Assembly: GCF_943181415.1 (NCBI RefSeq)
Contig: NZ_CALPBZ010000001.1
Coordinates: 1,426,001-1,490,000 of the forward strand
Length of the DNA: 64,000 nucleotides
Reading direction: 5' to 3'
Origin: Microbacterium sp. Marseille-Q6648
Lineage (GTDB): Bacteria; Actinomycetota; Actinomycetes; Actinomycetales; Microbacteriaceae
Shown here: positions 61,350-64,000 of the stretch, in pieces
Layout of the letters: each line of letters starts with the position of its first letter
Position numbering within the stretch: position 1 is the first letter of the stretch
Translations under genes and position numbers: made by a program
The notes under the pieces: generated by a model
What the model was told of the DNA's origin: nothing
What the model saw: the letters and a program-made list of their open reading frames with translations, nothing else
Databases searched by the model: none

Positions 61350-63140
61350 TCAGTCCTCGAGCCAGACGTTCGTGACGTCGCCGTTGTTCGTCCAGGCGTT
61401 CCACTCGAAGCCACCCACCCGCTCGGAGTGGAAGACCGGCGTGCGGGCGAACGTGATCGGCACCCACGCGGCATCCTCGGTCGCGACGGCATCCGCAGCG
61501 ATCCACGCCTCGTTCGCCGCCTCGGGCGTCTCGGCGGCGAGCGCCTCGTCGACGAGCGCGTTGAACTCCTCGTTGTTCCAGCCGCCGAAGTTCGGCGAAC
61601 CGGCGGCGTACCCGCGTCCGTCCAGCATCGGCACCAGGTAGGGGCGACCACCGAAGTAGTCCGAGCTCCACGCGGCGATGGCGATGTCCCACTCACCGGC
61701 CTCGGTGATGTCCTGGTTGAGCAGGAACTCGCCGTAGAAGGCGTTCTGCGTGGTGACCTTCATCTCGACGTCGAAGCCCGCGGCCTGGAGGTCCTGCTGC
61801 ATGGCGGTCGCGAGCGACGCGTAGGGCTCGGTCTCGCGGTAGAGCAGACGAACGGGGAGCCCGTCTTCGTAGCCGGCCTCGGCCAGGAGCTCCTGAGCGC
61901 GCTCGGTGTCGCCGCCCTCGGGCACGTCCAGGACGTTCGCCTGCTCGGTGCCGAGGACCTCCGGCGGGAGGATCTGCGTGGCGACCTCGGCGAGCCCGGG
62001 GCCACCCTGGATCTGCTGGGCGGCGCTGCGATCGATCGCGAAGTTCAGTGCCTGACGCACCTCGGTCTTACCGAAGGCGCCGTCCGCGTTCGGGCTGAGC
62101 GTGTTGATGACGACGTAGGGACGGATGGCGCCGTCGCTGCCGATCACCAGACGCTCGTCCTCCGCGGCGAGGAGCGCGGGCACCGAGGCGGTGGGAGTGA
62201 CGGTGTCCGCCCACTGCATGTCGACCGTTCCGGCCTCGAGCTGCTGCTGCACGGCCGCGGCATCCTGGCCCATCGAGATCTCGATCGCGTCGACGTACGC
62301 CTCGCGGATCGGGTCGAGGTCGGCATCCCACACGGGGTTGCGCTCTAGGGTGAAGCTCTCCTCGGGGACGTACTCGGCGATGCGGTACGGGCCGGTGGAG
62401 ATGATGTTCTGGCGGAGCTCGGGCGAGTCGGGCAGGTAGTCCAGGTACTCCACCGGCTGCGGCGCCAGGAAGACGCCCAGCGCCATGATCTCGATGAAGT
62501 CCGCCGCAGGCTGGGTGATGGTGAACTCGACGGTCCGCTCATCGACGGCCCGCACGCCCTCCAGCTCCGTGCCCTCGACGTACTCCCTGATCGCCTCGAT
62601 GCTCGGGTCCACTTCGGCGAACCCTTCGCAGTACGCGGCGAGACCGACGATCGTGTCGGTGAAGTAGCCCAGCGCGTTCGACGGCGAGACGGGGTTGCAG
62701 ATGCGCTTGATCGCCCGCACGACGTCCTCGGCGACGACCGCGCGTGCGCCGTCCGGCGCGTCGAACTCGACGCCCTCCTGCAGCTCCACGGTGTAGACCA
62801 GGCCGTCCTCGGAGATGCCGCCGTTCTCGCGGGTGGGGATCTCGAGGGCCAGGTCGGGCACGATCTCGGTGTTGCCCGTGTCGTCCCCTGCGGGCACATG
62901 GGCGAAGAGCGTGCGGGTGAGGGCCCGGTGGACCTGGTAGTCCGGTGCCGAGTACGCCGCCGCGGGGTCGAGATACAGGACGTCGGAGTTGCCGGCCAGC
63001 ATGAGGGTGCCGCCGGTGTCGCCGTCGCCCTGGTCGGCGTCGCCCGAGTCCTCACCGCCGCCGCCGGCGCAGCCGGTCAGCACGAGGGCGGGGATCGCGA
63101 AGGTCGCTGCCAAGAGCGCGAGCCGTGATCGGTAGTGCAT
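61350..63140 (-). CDS. Peptide ABC transporter substrate-binding lipoprotein
   Basis: A 596-residue family 5 binding protein. The signal peptide ends at lipobox LTGC (C24), followed by a Gly/Asp/Glu-rich linker (25-46). Typical stretches are LDPAAAYSAPDYQVHRALTR, the DGLVYTVELQEGVEF region and VRQALNFAIDRSAAQQIQ. It is the first gene of the leftward peptide-uptake operon. The upstream 217 bases are unusually AT-rich and should hold the promoter. Ligand size is not determinable from sequence. Confidence 0.9.
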   Translation of the reverse strand: MHYRSRLALLAATFAIPALVLTGCAGGGGEDSGDADQGDGDTGGTLMLAGNSDVLYLDPAAAYSAPDYQVHRALTRTLFAHVPAGDDTGNTEIVPDLALEIPTRENGGISEDGLVYTVELQEGVEFDAPDGARAVVAEDVVRAIKRICNPVSPSNALGYFTDTIVGLAAYCEGFAEVDPSIEAIREYVEGTELEGVRAVDERTVEFTITQPAADFIEIMALGVFLAPQPVEYLDYLPDSPELRQNIISTGPYRIAEYVPEESFTLERNPVWDADLDPIREAYVDAIEISMGQDAAAVQQQLEAGTVDMQWADTVTPTASVPALLAAEDERLVIGSDGAIRPYVVINTLSPNADGAFGKTEVRQALNFAIDRSAAQQIQGGPGLAEVATQILPPEVLGTEQANVLDVPEGGDTERAQELLAEAGYEDGLPVRLLYRETEPYASLATAMQQDLQAAGFDVEMKVTTQNAFYGEFLLNQDITEAGEWDIAIAAWSSDYFGGRPYLVPMLDGRGYAAGSPNFGGWNNEEFNALVDEALAAETPEAANEAWIAADAVATEDAAWVPITFARTPVFHSERVGGFEWNAWTNNGDVTNVWLED

Positions 63141-63357
63141 GAGTTTTCCTCTCGAACGGTGAGTGCAAGCGGGCCGGCGAGGGCCGGGGATCCGTCGCAC
63201 CGCTTAAGACCTGCTCCAGTGCAAGGTCTCTTCGGTAACGGAACTGCTGAAAGACTCAGTTATTGGGTCGCAGGGTTTTGCTTTGCCAAGTCTAGTCACA
63301 ATCTAACCTTTCAAACGATATCGAGAAGGTTACGATCATGAAACAGACGAACTCGTT
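63141..63357 (-). promoter_or_regulatory. AT-rich promoter region of the peptide transporter operon
   Basis: This 217-base spacer is the least GC-rich part of the window, especially 63210-63350. It contains the inverted repeat TAACCTT (63304-63310) and AAGGTTA (63326-63332). It lies between the DUF885 stop and the binding-protein start, both on the minus strand. I see no coding potential. A promoter with an operator is likely; the regulator is unknown. Confidence 0.55.
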
Positions 63358-64000
63358 TCAGGACGCGGTCAGCGGCCGGTCGAACGCGTCGAGCTCGTCG
63401 ACGTCGGCGCGGTCTCCGAGGATCTCCCAGCGCTGGAGGGCGAAGGGCACGTTGCCGTTGCGCCATACCCGGTCGTGCACCTCTCGGAGCGAGAACTCCG
63501 CCCCGTCCGCCACCACGGCGTCGGTGACCAGACGCAGCAGCTGCTGCTTGCCCACGTGGTACGACATGGCCAGGCCGGGCGTGGCCAGGTACATCGCACA
63601 CTCTTCTCGCGCGGTGTCGACGTCCATCGGCACCAGCCGGACGAAGAAGTCGATCGCCTCGTCGAGCGTGAAGGCGCCGGTGGCGAGGTTCACATCGACG
63701 ACCACCCGCAGGCTCCGGAGCCGGTTGAAGTTGTGGATGACCTCCTGGGAGTGCGGAGCATCGTCGAAGAGTCCCGCGAGCAGCATCAGCTCTTCGTTGT
63801 AGAACGCGATGCCCTCGTTGGCGACCGAGTCCACGTACCGGCGCCGGACGGGATCGGGGTTGGCCCACGACAGCGCCAGCTGCTTGTAGTGCGCGCCCTC
63901 GTGCACGATGCCCAGTCGGGGGTCGCGCGCGTTCGCGGCGTAGAAGTAGGGCAGATCCGGTCGCGGCGCCGGCATGTACGACACGCTGTCCACGTCGAGC
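63358..64000 (-). CDS. DUF885 family hydrolase, C-terminal part
   Basis: The 3' portion, about 213 codons, of a second DUF885 gene; its start lies beyond the right edge. The metal-site segment reads GIVHEGAHYKQLALSW, a variant with HEGAHYKQ in place of the HEGLPGHH of the other copy. The region EGIAFYNEELMLLAGLFDD corresponds to the EGWAHYAEAL part of the family. It is likely cytoplasmic and is followed by the peptide transporter operon, which suggests use of imported peptides or amides. An internal methionine near 63993 is not the start. Confidence 0.8.
   Translation of the reverse strand, partial: LDVDSVSYMPAPRPDLPYFYAANARDPRLGIVHEGAHYKQLALSWANPDPVRRRYVDSVANEGIAFYNEELMLLAGLFDDAPHSQEVIHNFNRLRSLRVVVDVNLATGAFTLDEAIDFFVRLVPMDVDTAREECAMYLATPGLAMSYHVGKQQLLRLVTDAVVADGAEFSLREVHDRVWRNGNVPFALQRWEILGDRADVDELDAFDRPLTAS

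Noticed and set aside
1-64000. CRISPR arrays, IS elements, tRNA or rRNA genes, att sites
   Set aside because: I looked for regularly spaced repeats, transposase motifs and cloverleaf signatures such as GGTTCGAATCC and saw none. Short tRNAs could be missed by eye.

Overview
The window is chromosomal DNA from a high-GC Gram-positive bacterium, most likely an actinobacterium of the Microbacteriaceae (Microbacterium-like). The reasons are a GC content I judge to be near 70 percent, a RamB-type regulator beside the glyoxylate genes, a murB gene next to a HadA/HadB-like pair, a DUF2510 protein, frequent 4-base start/stop overlaps, and very frequent use of the word GGATGCCG. The genus is inference. 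I see no tRNA, rRNA, IS element, CRISPR array, phage gene or replication origin. No gene-free stretch exceeds about 220 bases.

Region 1 (1-6089) is a polyamine/GABA set: the end of a universal stress protein gene, putrescine oxidase, GABA aminotransferase, a divergent PucR regulator and a DadA-type amine oxidase. Region 2 (6094-11059) is the glyoxylate shunt: ramB divergent from aceB-aceA, followed by a large inverted repeat. Region 3 (11210-16210) holds a NarL-type two-component pair, an ABC-2 exporter and an aspartate-type aminotransferase. Region 4 (16265-21028) is an OmpR-type two-component system with a secreted PepSY protein as its likely target, then murB-hadB-hadA. Region 5 (21073-28278) is a leftward operon (flotillin, renalase-like, DUF2510, TauE, HxlR-AraC chimera, VOC) and a divergent VOC dioxygenase/MarR pair.

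Region 6 (28292-50162) is the most unusual part. It contains about nineteen genes in four divergent blocks. Two leftward blocks carry aminotransferase-AcoX-GcvPA-GcvPB and VOC-ABC transporter-fused flavo-iron-sulfur oxidase-DapA-ferredoxin. Two rightward blocks carry aldehyde dehydrogenase-IclR-old yellow enzyme and SDR-SDR-hydroxyacid dehydrogenase-HpcH aldolase-DUF885 hydrolase. The two divergent promoter regions, 11 kb apart, carry six copies of one 15-bp box, GTTCG-N5-CGCAC, which resembles the PcaR/PcaU-type IclR operator. An IclR protein of that subfamily is encoded between them. I read this as one regulon that imports and degrades an unidentified amino-acid-like compound, possibly cyclic, N-substituted or opine-like.

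Region 7 (50188-64000) is uptake: a ferric iron ABC transporter, a 1057-residue sortilin/VPS10-like propeller protein without a signal peptide, a PPOX flavoprotein, a complete dipeptide/oligopeptide ABC transporter, and the 3' part of a second DUF885 gene.
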